A DNA stretch of 51,538 nucleotides, taken from positions 1 to 51,538 of IMG/VR virus record IMGVR_UViG_3300042261_000360; one strand, given 5' to 3'. A model generated the notes under the pieces. It was not told the DNA's origin. It saw only the letters and a program-made list of their open reading frames with translations, and ran no database searches. The first letter of the stretch is position 1. Each line of letters starts with the position of its first letter. Shown one piece after another: positions 16,047 through 24,700 of this stretch. Source of the DNA: a virus. Made by a program: the position numbers and the translations under genes.

Positions 16047-17337
16047 AGACAGGAATCACCTGATAATCCTCGGTTGCTGCAGTCAATACCTGATAGTCTT
16101 CGCTGTCAGTAATCAAAGTCTGCAGATCCTGAACCACATTAATGGTTGTTTGATCAGCCCCTGCTACAACATAATCATAGTCATTGTAGTGATCATAGGT
16201 ATGTGTATAGTTAGCATAATAGGGTCCTAGTTTATACCAGGCTCGACCAAAATACGATGCTGCCTTGTAGTTAACAAATATCTCGGCTACCTGAGCAGTT
16301 AAACTGGTTGTACTCCAGCTGCTGGTCTTGGCATAGTAATCGCTGAACAATCCTCGGTTGGCAACCAGCTGTAGATTCTTGCTGATGCGTTCGTCCATGA
16401 TCTGATAGTCAGGTGGTAGCTTATAGGTCTGAGTAAAGCTTAAAGTATCAGTAAAATCAAATACTTCGCGTATGATAGGACCAATCTGATCACCCTGACC
16501 ATAGGCAAACTTGGCTATGCGACTCAGAGGTGCCAGACTGTACCAGTCATAAGTTCTGTACAAGGTAGTTGATCCAGTTATGGGTGTATACAATCCCAGA
16601 TTGATGCTCTGAGAAGTATTATAGTGATTGAATACCTCGGCTACACGAGCTGCATCATAGCGACTGCCACTGGGTATGGTTTTGGTTTCGGCAAATACCT
16701 TGTTGTAGTATTGACCAGGTTTTTCTGTAGCAGTTACGGTGTCAGTGGTTGGTTTAGGTATCTGATAAAAGGCTATGGTTTCAAATGGATCAGGAGCTGT
16801 TTTAAATCCACCAGTCAGACTACCTACACGAACCTTGTCGGCATCGTCGGGCAGACGTTCATCACGAGCATAGTCACTATAATATGGTGCCAGTTTAAAC
16901 CAGCCACGACCATAGTTGCTGCGTGGTTTGTTAACAAAGATATCAACAATCTGATCTGCATCCAGAGTTTTATTAACATTAATTCTGAGCTGGGTTACTT
17001 CGCGTTCGCCAGAGCGTTTGGCTCTAATTAAATTTTTATAGGCCAATTGTTCCTGAGCACTGTTGCTGACTCGCTGACCAAATGGCAGACCAGGTATTAC
17101 ATAGTCTATGTTGTAATCATAACCAATCTGCAGATATCTGCTGCTGCTCTTTTGACCTCGGGTGCGTATATACTGATAGTTTTGTACATCATCAATTAAT
17201 CGCTGAGCATCAGTTCCTAGCTCTACCTGTGCACCCCAGACAAATAATCCGTTGTTAGCCCCTGCATACACACTGCTGCCTGCTGCATCCAGCATCTGTA
17301 TGGTTATTAGTAGACTTGTTGAGACGTAGTTTGCCAT
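16045..17337 (-). CDS. fibre protein with three WYxLxP modules, starting inside a lectin-like domain
   Basis: This 430-residue protein starts with the half-domain IQMLDAAGSSVYAGANNGLF, VWGAQVELGTDAQ and YQYIRTRGQKSS, as in the 137- and 758-residue proteins. It then has three DA...WYxLxP units: LDADQIVDIFVNKP ... GWFKLAPYYSDY (about 120-165), YDAARVAEVFNHYN ... DWYSLAPLSRIAKF (about 220-280) and TAQVAEIFVNY ... AWYKLGPYYANY (about 345-385). These are separated by FETIAFYQIPKP and FDFTDTLSFTQTYKLPPD linkers. It ends with a short tandem tail (ITDSEDYQVLTAATEDYQVI). The ATG directly follows the stop of the glycine-rich gene (TAAATG). The stop codon itself forms part of the late promoter of the next gene (TGATAAATA). 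Likely a shaft or branch piece of the same fibre as the 2165-residue protein. Confidence 0.7.
   Translation of the reverse strand: MANYVSTSLLITIQMLDAAGSSVYAGANNGLFVWGAQVELGTDAQRLIDDVQNYQYIRTRGQKSSSRYLQIGYDYNIDYVIPGLPFGQRVSNSAQEQLAYKNLIRAKRSGEREVTQLRINVNKTLDADQIVDIFVNKPRSNYGRGWFKLAPYYSDYARDERLPDDADKVRVGSLTGGFKTAPDPFETIAFYQIPKPTTDTVTATEKPGQYYNKVFAETKTIPSGSRYDAARVAEVFNHYNTSQSINLGLYTPITGSTTLYRTYDWYSLAPLSRIAKFAYGQGDQIGPIIREVFDFTDTLSFTQTYKLPPDYQIMDERISKNLQLVANRGLFSDYYAKTSSWSTTSLTAQVAEIFVNYKAASYFGRAWYKLGPYYANYTHTYDHYNDYDYVVAGADQTTINVVQDLQTLITDSEDYQVLTAATEDYQVIPV
16170..16975 (-). repeat. three WYxLxP modules in the 430-residue fibre protein
   Basis: Units lie at about 16830-16975 (LDADQIVDIFVN ... 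GWFKLAPYYSDY), 16500-16680 (YDAARVAEVFNH ... DWYSLAPLSRIA) and 16170-16300 (TAQVAEIFVNY ... AWYKLGPYYANY). They belong to the same module family as in the giant fibre. Confidence 0.7.
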
Positions 17338-18966
17338 TTAAAATACCATCATCATAGCAGCCGCTGTTGTTGTAGCTGATGTTAATACTAAACTTGCGTT
17401 ATAGGAAAATACTAAGAGACCCTGTGATCCAGATACACCCGGATAACCTGCTCCACTACCACCACCATAGAGACCACCTGCAGTACTACTATATCCACCA
17501 CCGCCACCGCCTCCAGGACCTGCAGTTGCACCATCACTTGTCTGAGTCCAAATGCTACCTGCAGAACCAGCAGTGTTACCACTGGCAGCGTTACCGGCAC
17601 CTCCATTACCACCCCCTGTAGGTGCAGTTGTTGCACCAATTGGTCCGGTCGAACCATTTACACCTGGTAATGTTGTTCCTGCTCCGGAACCACCGCTACC
17701 ACCATAGTTACCATTAGCAGCACCACCTGCGCCACCTGCTCCTCCAGGGCCGGCTGCACCGCCGCCACCGCTACCAGGTATTCCCCCACCTGATCCACCA
17801 CCTGCGCCACCAGAATATTTAACATCACCGATGCTTGAAGCAGCTGCTCCTCCAGCTCCACCAGCAGGCCCAGCTGCACCACCGGCGGCTAGTACACCTT
17901 GAGTCGCTGTTGTTGGCTGAGTATTGGCTACTGTACTAAACCATGTAGAATCACCAGCAGCACTTACCCGAACATATGCTACACCACCGGCAACTAAACC
18001 AGTAATAGAAGTGGTTTTAGCATATGCTCCCCCACCTCCGCCTACTCCTCCAGTACCAGAGGGTGTATTAGTACCACCTGCACCTATGGCTTCTATGGAT
18101 ATGATAGAGCTAAAATCTGAAGGAATTGTATATACCTGTGGAACAGGTCCGCCGTAGGGTATAAACACGGTTTTAGGTGTGGTATTGTTATAGATGAAAA
18201 CAATCAATCCGTTGCCACCTGAGGCAACGTTGGTTCCCTGAGTCTGGTTACTTGCACCTGCACCACCACCATAGGCACCACCGATGCCAGCCTGGTTGCC
18301 GTTGCCCTGGTTAGCTGCACCAGAACCACCACCTGGACCTGCTGTTCCACCCACTGATGCTGTCCAATAAGTTCCAGCACCACCGGGCTGACCTGGATTA
18401 CCACCTGAACCTCCGGCACCACCACCGGCTACACCGTTGTTACCTGCACCACCGGCACCGCCGCTTTGTCCACTGTTTGAAGTACCGTTTACACCGGCAC
18501 CATCAGGGCCACCAGCACCGCCTCCACCGCCACCGGCCAGGTTATTACCGCCTCCGTTACCACCAGTACCACCGGAAAATTTTACGTTACCTATGCTAGC
18601 CGATGCCTGCCCGCCAGCTGCACCACTGTTTTGGTTGGTTGCACTACCAGATCCACCTTTGGCAAGTACTGTACTTGTATTATAAAACCAGGTATCGCCA
18701 CCGGGTGTTCCACTTATACCTGTATTAGCACCTCCTGTACCCCCAGTGCCAACGCTGACATTGACCACCTGGCCAGGTGTAAGAGTTGGAAATCCAGAAG
18801 TTAAAGCTGCATAGGCACCGCCACCACCACCACCGGTAGATCCACCGCCAGACCCCTGACCGCCTGCTGCGCCACCTGCACCAATACAATGTATGGCTAC
18901 TAGATTGACAAAGTCACTGGGTATGGTAAATGTAGCACCCGAAGTAATGAATACGGTTCTTGCCAT
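17338..18966 (-). CDS. glycine-rich adhesin with two tandem glycine-rich domains
   Basis: I choose the ATG at 18966 (MARTVFITSGATFTIPSDFV), giving 542 residues. A longer frame from 19002 exists but would overlap the preceding gene by 34 bases, and its extra 12 residues look unrelated to the domain. The protein holds two copies of one domain: a short beta lead-in (TFTIPSDFVNLVAIHCIGAG, and YTIPSDFSSIISIEAIGAG near residue 280), then about 180-200 residues of GG-rich loops, then a closing strand (GLIVFIYNN and GLLVFSYNA). This plan fits the phage glycine-rich domain family and recalls the polyglycine loops of adhesins such as T2-type gp38. The likely role is receptor binding at a fibre tip. The very C-terminal stretch AMMMVF is unusual. 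The upstream stop is two bases away (TAATAATG). Confidence 0.8.
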   Translation of the reverse strand: MARTVFITSGATFTIPSDFVNLVAIHCIGAGGAAGGQGSGGGSTGGGGGGAYAALTSGFPTLTPGQVVNVSVGTGGTGGANTGISGTPGGDTWFYNTSTVLAKGGSGSATNQNSGAAGGQASASIGNVKFSGGTGGNGGGNNLAGGGGGGAGGPDGAGVNGTSNSGQSGGAGGAGNNGVAGGGAGGSGGNPGQPGGAGTYWTASVGGTAGPGGGSGAANQGNGNQAGIGGAYGGGAGASNQTQGTNVASGGNGLIVFIYNNTTPKTVFIPYGGPVPQVYTIPSDFSSIISIEAIGAGGTNTPSGTGGVGGGGGAYAKTTSITGLVAGGVAYVRVSAAGDSTWFSTVANTQPTTATQGVLAAGGAAGPAGGAGGAAASSIGDVKYSGGAGGGSGGGIPGSGGGGAAGPGGAGGAGGAANGNYGGSGGSGAGTTLPGVNGSTGPIGATTAPTGGGNGGAGNAASGNTAGSAGSIWTQTSDGATAGPGGGGGGGYSSTAGGLYGGGSGAGYPGVSGSQGLLVFSYNASLVLTSATTTAAAMMMVF

Positions 18967-18968
18967 TA

Positions 18969-19583
18969 TTATGCCTGTTGTGCTGTTGCTATAACGTCCC
19001 AATAATAATCATCGGCGTTATAGATGCAACCCACATACAATACCTTACCTAATACTGTTGTAGACGGTAAAGTTATGCCTATGCCTCGGAATGCACTGGT
19101 TCCAGATCCTGTAAAGGTTAGTACACGAGCAGTTCCATTGTCTTTGATTCTGATGATTAATCTCTGTCCATTAACTGGAGACCCAGCTGGTGCATTAAAT
19201 GTAGCTGAGTTGCCCAGAGCAGTTAATAAAAATGTATCGTATAGATCGGTATTAATGGTAAATGTACCACCAGCTGAACCGGTCTGAGAAGATGTACGAG
19301 GGAGAATTTTTGTATTACCAAGCACGCTACTGACTGAAATAATTCCACTATTGACTACAATGCTAGTATTGTCAGGCTGTACTTTACCAAGAACACTGCT
19401 TGTTGCGGTTGGAGCAGCATTTTGTGCATATTGCTGAGTAGCTAAAGTAACACCACCCGTGGTTAGTCCGTCATGTACAACCACAGTTACCAAACTGGTA
19501 TCTACAAATAATTCACCAGGCGCGCCCAGTATGCTGGCCAGCCCGCTTGTTGTTCCTCGTCTGTGTTGTACTACGCGTGTCAT
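18969..19583 (-). CDS. short fibre protein with Mtd-N-like head and common phage beta end domain
   Basis: This 204-residue protein begins with the shared head (VQHRRGTTSGLASIL, then PGELFVDTSLVTVVVHDGLT, residues 1-55), followed by the collar motif VQPDNTSIVVNSGIIS (about 68-85). The last 115 residues are a domain I know from many tailed-phage structural proteins: FTINTDLYDTFLLTALGNSA, GQRLIIRIKDNGTARVLTFT, LPSTTVLGKVLYVGCIYNAD and WDVIATAQQA. Its role is presumed structural or receptor-related. It lies between two glycine-rich adhesin genes, with a 15-base gap upstream. The head is nearly identical in plan to the 338-residue fibre, including the RRGTTSGL motif, so the two probably descend from a recent recombination or duplication. 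Confidence 0.75.
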   Translation of the reverse strand: MTRVVQHRRGTTSGLASILGAPGELFVDTSLVTVVVHDGLTTGGVTLATQQYAQNAAPTATSSVLGKVQPDNTSIVVNSGIISVSSVLGNTKILPRTSSQTGSAGGTFTINTDLYDTFLLTALGNSATFNAPAGSPVNGQRLIIRIKDNGTARVLTFTGSGTSAFRGIGITLPSTTVLGKVLYVGCIYNADDYYWDVIATAQQA

Positions 19584-19598
19584 GTTTACGTCCTAATT

Positions 19599-21077
19599 TT
19601 AGTATGAAATTGTAATATATCCTGATCCACCACCGGCGCCACCAGATCCTCCGGCTCCACCATTGGTTGATGCTGATTCTGATCCACCTGCTGGAACTAC
19701 ACTTTGACCGTCCCAGGCAGAATAACTTCCGCCACCGCCGCCCGAAGCACCGTTATTACCACCCTGTGGACTACCGCCTCCGCCACCACCGCCTGATGAA
19801 GTATCACCACCAGGATCTGGTCCATTCTGACCAACAGTTGATCCACTACCCGTAAAGCTTCCTGTGCGAGCTCGACCTGGTGCACCTAGGTCACCGCCTC
19901 CGCCTCCGCCTCCACCGCCGGCCAGTGCTATAACAGCACCCGAGGTTCCTAGCAGATATGATGCAGCGCCACCGCCACCTCCAGATCCAGAAAATCCAGA
20001 TCCACCAGCATTACCACCACGCCCACCATTATAGGTGCCTGAGGGTTCAGTACCAGCTACACCACCGGCTTTGTTGGTGCCACCATTACCATTACCACCA
20101 CCGCTGCCTACTCGGGCTGTAAGTGTCCAGCCTGGAGTGACTGGTAAAGCAAACGTAACCAATCGGCCTGGATAGCCAGCATAACCTGGTCCAGCTCCGT
20201 CGTCACCTCCACCACCGCCTCCACCACCGGCTATGCTAACATTAATGCTTGCAACACCAGCTGGAACTGTAAATGAATAACTGCCAGTCGATGCATAGTT
20301 TAAAATGGTTGGTGTAAGTGGAGTTATTTTTACATAGCCATCACCACCGTTGCCACCTGGGTGACCGCAACAGCTACCATTCTGGGCACCGCCACCGCCA
20401 CCACCAGATCCATTTGATCCTGCCTGACCGTTGCCGTTGCCACAACCACCACCTGGTCCACCAGTTCCACCAGCACTTACGGATGAAGCACCACCTGTAC
20501 CACCAGATCCAGTACCCTGTGTAGCTGAACCATTTCCACCTGTGGTGCCACCTGCGCCACCTGGATTGTTTGTTTGTGCACCAGATACACCACCCTGACC
20601 AGGTAAAGCTGATGCAACTATACTACCGGAACGTACTAGTATGGATGATGCACCAGCATTTCCAGAACTGCCCGTGGGTCCGCAACCACCTGGACCTCCT
20701 GTACCACCAGAGCCAACAGCTACGGTTATGGTTTCTCCTGGTGTAACTGACAGAGTTGTACTGGTTTCATAACCAGATCCTCCACCAGAGCCAGCGTAAC
20801 CATAATGTACGTAACCGCCGTCGTTACCAGCAGCACCACCGCCACCGCCACCTATGGCTATTATGGCTATGGATGTAACCGTAGGTGGAACCGTATAGGT
20901 ATAGGTTCCAGCAGCTGTATAGATTGTGGAACCAGTTGTGTCTGGATAAAATTGTTTGCCAATGCCGCTCTGAATTACTGTACCAACACTAACTGATGAC
21001 CAGGCACCGTTGCGTTTTACATAAATTCTCTGAACCTGTTTCCATGTACCTGCATCTTTGACCCATATTTTTGGCAT
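19599..21077 (-). CDS. glycine-rich adhesin with W-motif head and two glycine-rich domains
   Basis: This 492-residue protein starts with two short copies of a tryptophan motif (IWVKDAGTWKQVQRIYVKRN, then GAWSSVSVGTV, residues 3-35), a common head on phage tip proteins. Two glycine-rich domains follow. The first lead-in is YTAAGTYTYTVPPTVTSIAI (about 55-75), closing at DGYVKITPLTP (about 250). The second lead-in is YASTGSYSFTVPAGVASINV (about 258-278), closing at SGYITISY at the C-terminus. Each middle part consists of GG-rich loops with few large residues. Such domains are expected to display variable loops for receptor contact. The gene is 3 bases after the 133-residue head gene and 16 bases before the 204-residue gene. 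The repeated glycine codons make this a likely site of length variation. Confidence 0.8.
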   Translation of the reverse strand: MPKIWVKDAGTWKQVQRIYVKRNGAWSSVSVGTVIQSGIGKQFYPDTTGSTIYTAAGTYTYTVPPTVTSIAIIAIGGGGGGAAGNDGGYVHYGYAGSGGGSGYETSTTLSVTPGETITVAVGSGGTGGPGGCGPTGSSGNAGASSILVRSGSIVASALPGQGGVSGAQTNNPGGAGGTTGGNGSATQGTGSGGTGGASSVSAGGTGGPGGGCGNGNGQAGSNGSGGGGGGAQNGSCCGHPGGNGGDGYVKITPLTPTILNYASTGSYSFTVPAGVASINVSIAGGGGGGGGDDGAGPGYAGYPGRLVTFALPVTPGWTLTARVGSGGGNGNGGTNKAGGVAGTEPSGTYNGGRGGNAGGSGFSGSGGGGGAASYLLGTSGAVIALAGGGGGGGGGDLGAPGRARTGSFTGSGSTVGQNGPDPGGDTSSGGGGGGGSPQGGNNGASGGGGGSYSAWDGQSVVPAGGSESASTNGGAGGSGGAGGGSGYITISY

Positions 21078-21079
21078 GT

Positions 21080-21481
21080 TTACACCTGATACCAGATATC
21101 CCCATCGTTACCACCAGCTGGCGATGACGTAGAAATAGTTCTTACCCCATAACCATTGGAACTGGTAGCTATGGAGATGACACCCGCAGTTAATGTAACT
21201 ATGCTGGTTCCATCTACACGTACTATGCCCTGTGTGCTGCTGGTTGCCTTGGTGGTAGCAGCTATAAAAGCATTGCTACTGACATTGGCTATGTTTGTAG
21301 CAGTTACTGAACTCAGTGTCTGTACGTCAGCGTTTCGAGCCAGTGTGGTTCCGCCGCTGGTAACACCATCCATGACCACTACGGTATTAAGTGTAGTATC
21401 TACAAATAGTTCAGCCTGAGCTCCTATGATTGTAGCTATGGTTGTGGTTGGTGCATTTCTAAATATCAGTGTTTTTGCCAT
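21080..21481 (-). CDS. minimal fibre protein: Mtd-N-like head and collar only
   Basis: This 133-residue protein has the shared head (LIFRNAPTTTIATII, then QAELFVDTTLNTVVVMDGVT, residues 1-50), a short linker (TATNIANVSSNAF), the collar motif VRVDGTSIVTLTAGVIS (about 87-105) and the ending SSPAGGNDGDIWYQV, which is common at the end of phage structural proteins. It has no recognisable tip domain and is the shortest of the six head-bearing proteins. The gene directly after it is a glycine-rich adhesin with a different head, so the pair could act as base and tip. That is inference. A GATAAATA core lies 20 bases before the ATG, and AGGAAC sits at ribosome-site distance. Confidence 0.7.
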   Translation of the reverse strand: MAKTLIFRNAPTTTIATIIGAQAELFVDTTLNTVVVMDGVTSGGTTLARNADVQTLSSVTATNIANVSSNAFIAATTKATSSTQGIVRVDGTSIVTLTAGVISIATSSNGYGVRTISTSSPAGGNDGDIWYQV

Positions 21482-21501
21482 GTTAGTTCCTGTTTATTGC
21501 A

Positions 21502-21509
21502 TATTTATC
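21502..21509 (-). promoter_or_regulatory. late promoter core before the 133-residue fibre gene
   Basis: CGATAAATATG lies in the gap between the 63- and 133-residue genes, 20 bases before the ATG at 21481, with AGGAAC as a ribosome site between. The gap placement favours a real promoter, which would start the glycine-rich adhesin group. Confidence 0.68.
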
Positions 21510-21514
21510 GTGTT

Positions 21515-21706
21515 TTAACTTATTAATTCTAACCCCACGGGATCGTTGTTTAGGTTCTCTGATCCATAGATGTTGTTTAGATTTACTGTGGTATCTGGTA
21601 AATTTGCCAGTATGATAACACTGGTTTCAAAATCCGGATATTCACTCTGAGTCTGGTAGTCAAAATTACCAGTTAGTAGCATGTAATCAAAGGTTCCCGT
21701 AGCCAT
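21515..21706 (-). CDS. small protein resembling fibre C-terminal tails
   Basis: This 63-residue protein reads FDYMLLTGNFDYQTQSEYPD early on and ends NLNNDPVGLELIS. Two short copies of a motif like G.FDY.LLTG.FDYQ stand at residues 4-18. Similar short tandem tails end the 430-residue protein (SEDYQVLTAATEDYQ) and the 758-residue protein (LLTTSGSIDLLYVG). It therefore looks like a fibre tail segment that has become a separate ORF, or a small virion piece. It lies 8 bases after the stop of the 2165-residue fibre and may be coupled to it. No domain is recognised, and its short length lowers certainty, although the tight spacing argues that it is real. Confidence 0.5.
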   Translation of the reverse strand: MATGTFDYMLLTGNFDYQTQSEYPDFETSVIILANLPDTTVNLNNIYGSENLNNDPVGLELIS

Positions 21707-21714
21707 ATAATCTC

Positions 21715-24700
21715 CTACATGTAATCGGTTATTTTATCGTTGTTGATGCTTTCAGCAGCAGCTGCGGCATCTGCAAAGGTTCTGCGATCTCTGCGCAGGA
21801 AGCTTAAACCAGCATCTCCAGCAGTAATGGTGTCTGAACTTACGGTAAATCTAATCAGTGTATTTTTATAGGTTCTTATGGGTGCCACCAGCTGACACAG
21901 GAACACTCCTGCGCTGGTATCAACTGTGCGTATGTTGGCAAATAAGACATCTGCAGTACTGGTTACTACACTGACGCTGCTTAGATCAAAGTCTGCATAA
22001 AGTCTGCCCATGTCCATGCGGAATCGACTGGTGCCGCTCTGACGCTGTACGTGTAGACTAAAGGTAGCATATTCTTCGGGTATGCTATAATCTGCCAGCT
22101 GTACTTCGGCCTGCATGTAGTGCTGACCAACATTGTCCTGATCGGTCATGTATTGTAATACAGTTGAGCTAAAGGCCACTCTATTGGTCAATGGAACCTG
22201 AGCATACCAGGCTTTGTCATAGTAGTTGTTGTAGCGTGTATAGATGCTGCTGGTTCCAAGCATGTAGTATTGTTCGGCAATCTGAGTAGCATCAAAGTTT
22301 GTATTGCGATATGGATATGACCCTGACATGAGTTGAGGTGCAGCTATGACACTGGCATTGGTTTTCCCCCAGTATTCAGTGGCGAAGTTTTCGCTATAGG
22401 TAACCTGATTGGTTTTACTGACCAGTACTGCAGCTGCCGATGTTAGACTACCACGATGCGCAGTCAATAGCACGGAAAATTTAGCAGTTTCACCACCACC
22501 CTGGCTAGACTGGCGACGGAATCCAGCATCAGTTCCTATGACTACATGATTAGAACTAAGTGTCTTGGCTGGTAATAACTGTACAATCTCTTTATAGCTA
22601 AGTATGATACGATCAGTATCAGCTGGCGTTTGATTTAGATGTCCATAGCTGTTATAGTAAGGAGCTAACTGATACCAGGCCTTCTTATAGGGATTGTTGC
22701 GTATTACAGCTGATACATTGTTGCTGCTGTTATAGAATATTTCCTGTATCTGATCGGCATCCAGAGGACTGGCCGGACGATTCTTAACATACAGGTCAGT
22801 AAATACGCTCTGTCTAGCACTCTTACGTAGATTAATATCCAGACTTTCCTGTGTGTCACCGTGGTATCTGACACCTATGTTAGTAACCGATGTTGTTGTA
22901 TAAACTAAGTTAGTAGTATATGAACTAGTACCTACAGTTAGTATGATACTGCTTAGATACTTGTTGCCACTATAGGTCAGGTTATCACCAAAACTCATGT
23001 TATCTAACATAACTGGACCCGTTCCAGCATTACCTAGAGCAAATCTGGCTCGGTTAAATCTGGGAACTTCACTGTACCAGTCTCGAGCCGCATAATAGGT
23101 GGTTGAACCACTGATGGGCGTATACTGAGTGAGATTAACAATGCTGGTGGTTTTATTGACCAGATCCAGACCAGCTACTCTGAGAGCATCATATCTGGGG
23201 TTCTGTGGAATCATGCGAGTCTCACTGAGCTCTTTGATTACATAGTTACCCTTGCGTTCCAGCGCTGGAGCTGTATCCTGCAGTGTAGCAGGTATCTGGA
23301 AGAAACTGACTCGTTCAAATGGATCAGCATTGGTGCGTTTACCTGAAGTTTGACTACCAATGCGTACGCGATCATAGTCAGCTGGTTCGTCTATGATGTT
23401 AACATAGGTGCCATAATATGGTGCTAATTTATACCAGGTCTTGGCTGTTACGGATTTTTGTTCTGCAGTTAATTGAGCATCTGTAATTGTATTATTGCTG
23501 ATGTCAAAGGTCTGTATGCTTCTGGTGCCAGCGCGTTTGGCTCTGAGCTGAGCAACAAAGCTGACATTTTCCTTGTCATCCTTGATGTTAAATCCAACAG
23601 GACTACCATAGGTTAAAGTATCATAGATGTACTTGTCGGTTTCATAGGTAAGAGTATCACCTACCATCATGTTGTCCAGCACAGTTGTATCATCTGCAAA
23701 GATTTTTGCGGTCCAGAACAGAACCTGTTCCAGAGGCCAACCCACGTGTTTTTTACCAATGCGGCCAGTGCCTAATATGACACGATCTGTGTCCATGGGG
23801 CTTTGTTTTATGTGATCATAGCTGCTATAATACGGAGCCAGCTGATACCAGCTGCGTTTGAATGGGTTGTTTCTGATATAGGCAGTATTGGCATTGCTGC
23901 TGTTATAGAATATTTCCTGCACCTGATCTGCATACAATGGACTAGGACGAGCTACTCGTACATACAGGTCCGTAAATGTACTTTGTTTGGCAGTTTTTCT
24001 AAGATTTACATCTAGACTTTCTTGCGTGTCGCCTGCATATCTGACACCTATGTTGGTTATGGATGTGCCAGTGTAGATTAGGTTAGTAGTATAGGAACTA
24101 GTACCAATGGTTATAGCTGCACTGGTCAGATATTTTTGTTGACTGTATTTTAGACCATCGCTTATGGCAAAATTATCCAGCATGTAAGGACCGGTTCTGT
24201 CGCCAGGGCCAATGGCTATGCGAGGACGACTAAACTTAGGTGCCAGGTAATACCATTCTTTGTAGCTTCTATAAACCAACGTGCCCTGATTTACCGGCGT
24301 ATAGGCTCGACCATCTATGCTGCGTTGAACATTGCTGAATAGTTCACTGACAATTTCAGCATCATACTGAGGATACTGTGGTATGCTGCGATTTTCATAG
24401 AAGTTTAATTTAAAGTCAAATTTAACAGACTCAGATGAACTCTGGCTGGGTTGTAATCTAGTACCAGAACTAGTTCCTGCTACAATGCCATCACCACGAG
24501 GCTGTTTGTTTAGACTAACATCTATGGTTTCAAAAGGATCACCAGCATATTTTGCGCCACCCAATCTAGAACCAGGTCTGACAAAATTGTCAGCACTGTT
24601 TAAAACTATGGAACCAGCCCAGGTAAAGTCGTCACCCAGAGCCATGTTATCAATCATCTTAGGACCTATGCCAGCATTACCAACAGCAAAACGAGCGCTG

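Noticed and set aside
18967-19002. Longer N-terminus for the 542-residue glycine-rich protein, from an ATG at 19002
   Set aside because: It would overlap the previous gene by 34 bases and adds 12 residues outside the domain. The ATG at 18966 gives a start like that of related proteins and follows the upstream stop by two bases.
17379-20996. Several open frames on both strands within the glycine-rich genes
   Set aside because: They are shadows of low-complexity GGN codons (His/Arg/Pro-rich or Val/Gln-rich products), have no ribosome site, and overlap a convincing gene.
7039-21481. A diversity-generating retroelement, suggested by Mtd-like head domains
   Set aside because: No reverse transcriptase gene, no accessory protein and no template/variable repeat pair with adenine-biased differences was seen. 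Only the head domain, not the Mtd variable C-type lectin tip, is present.
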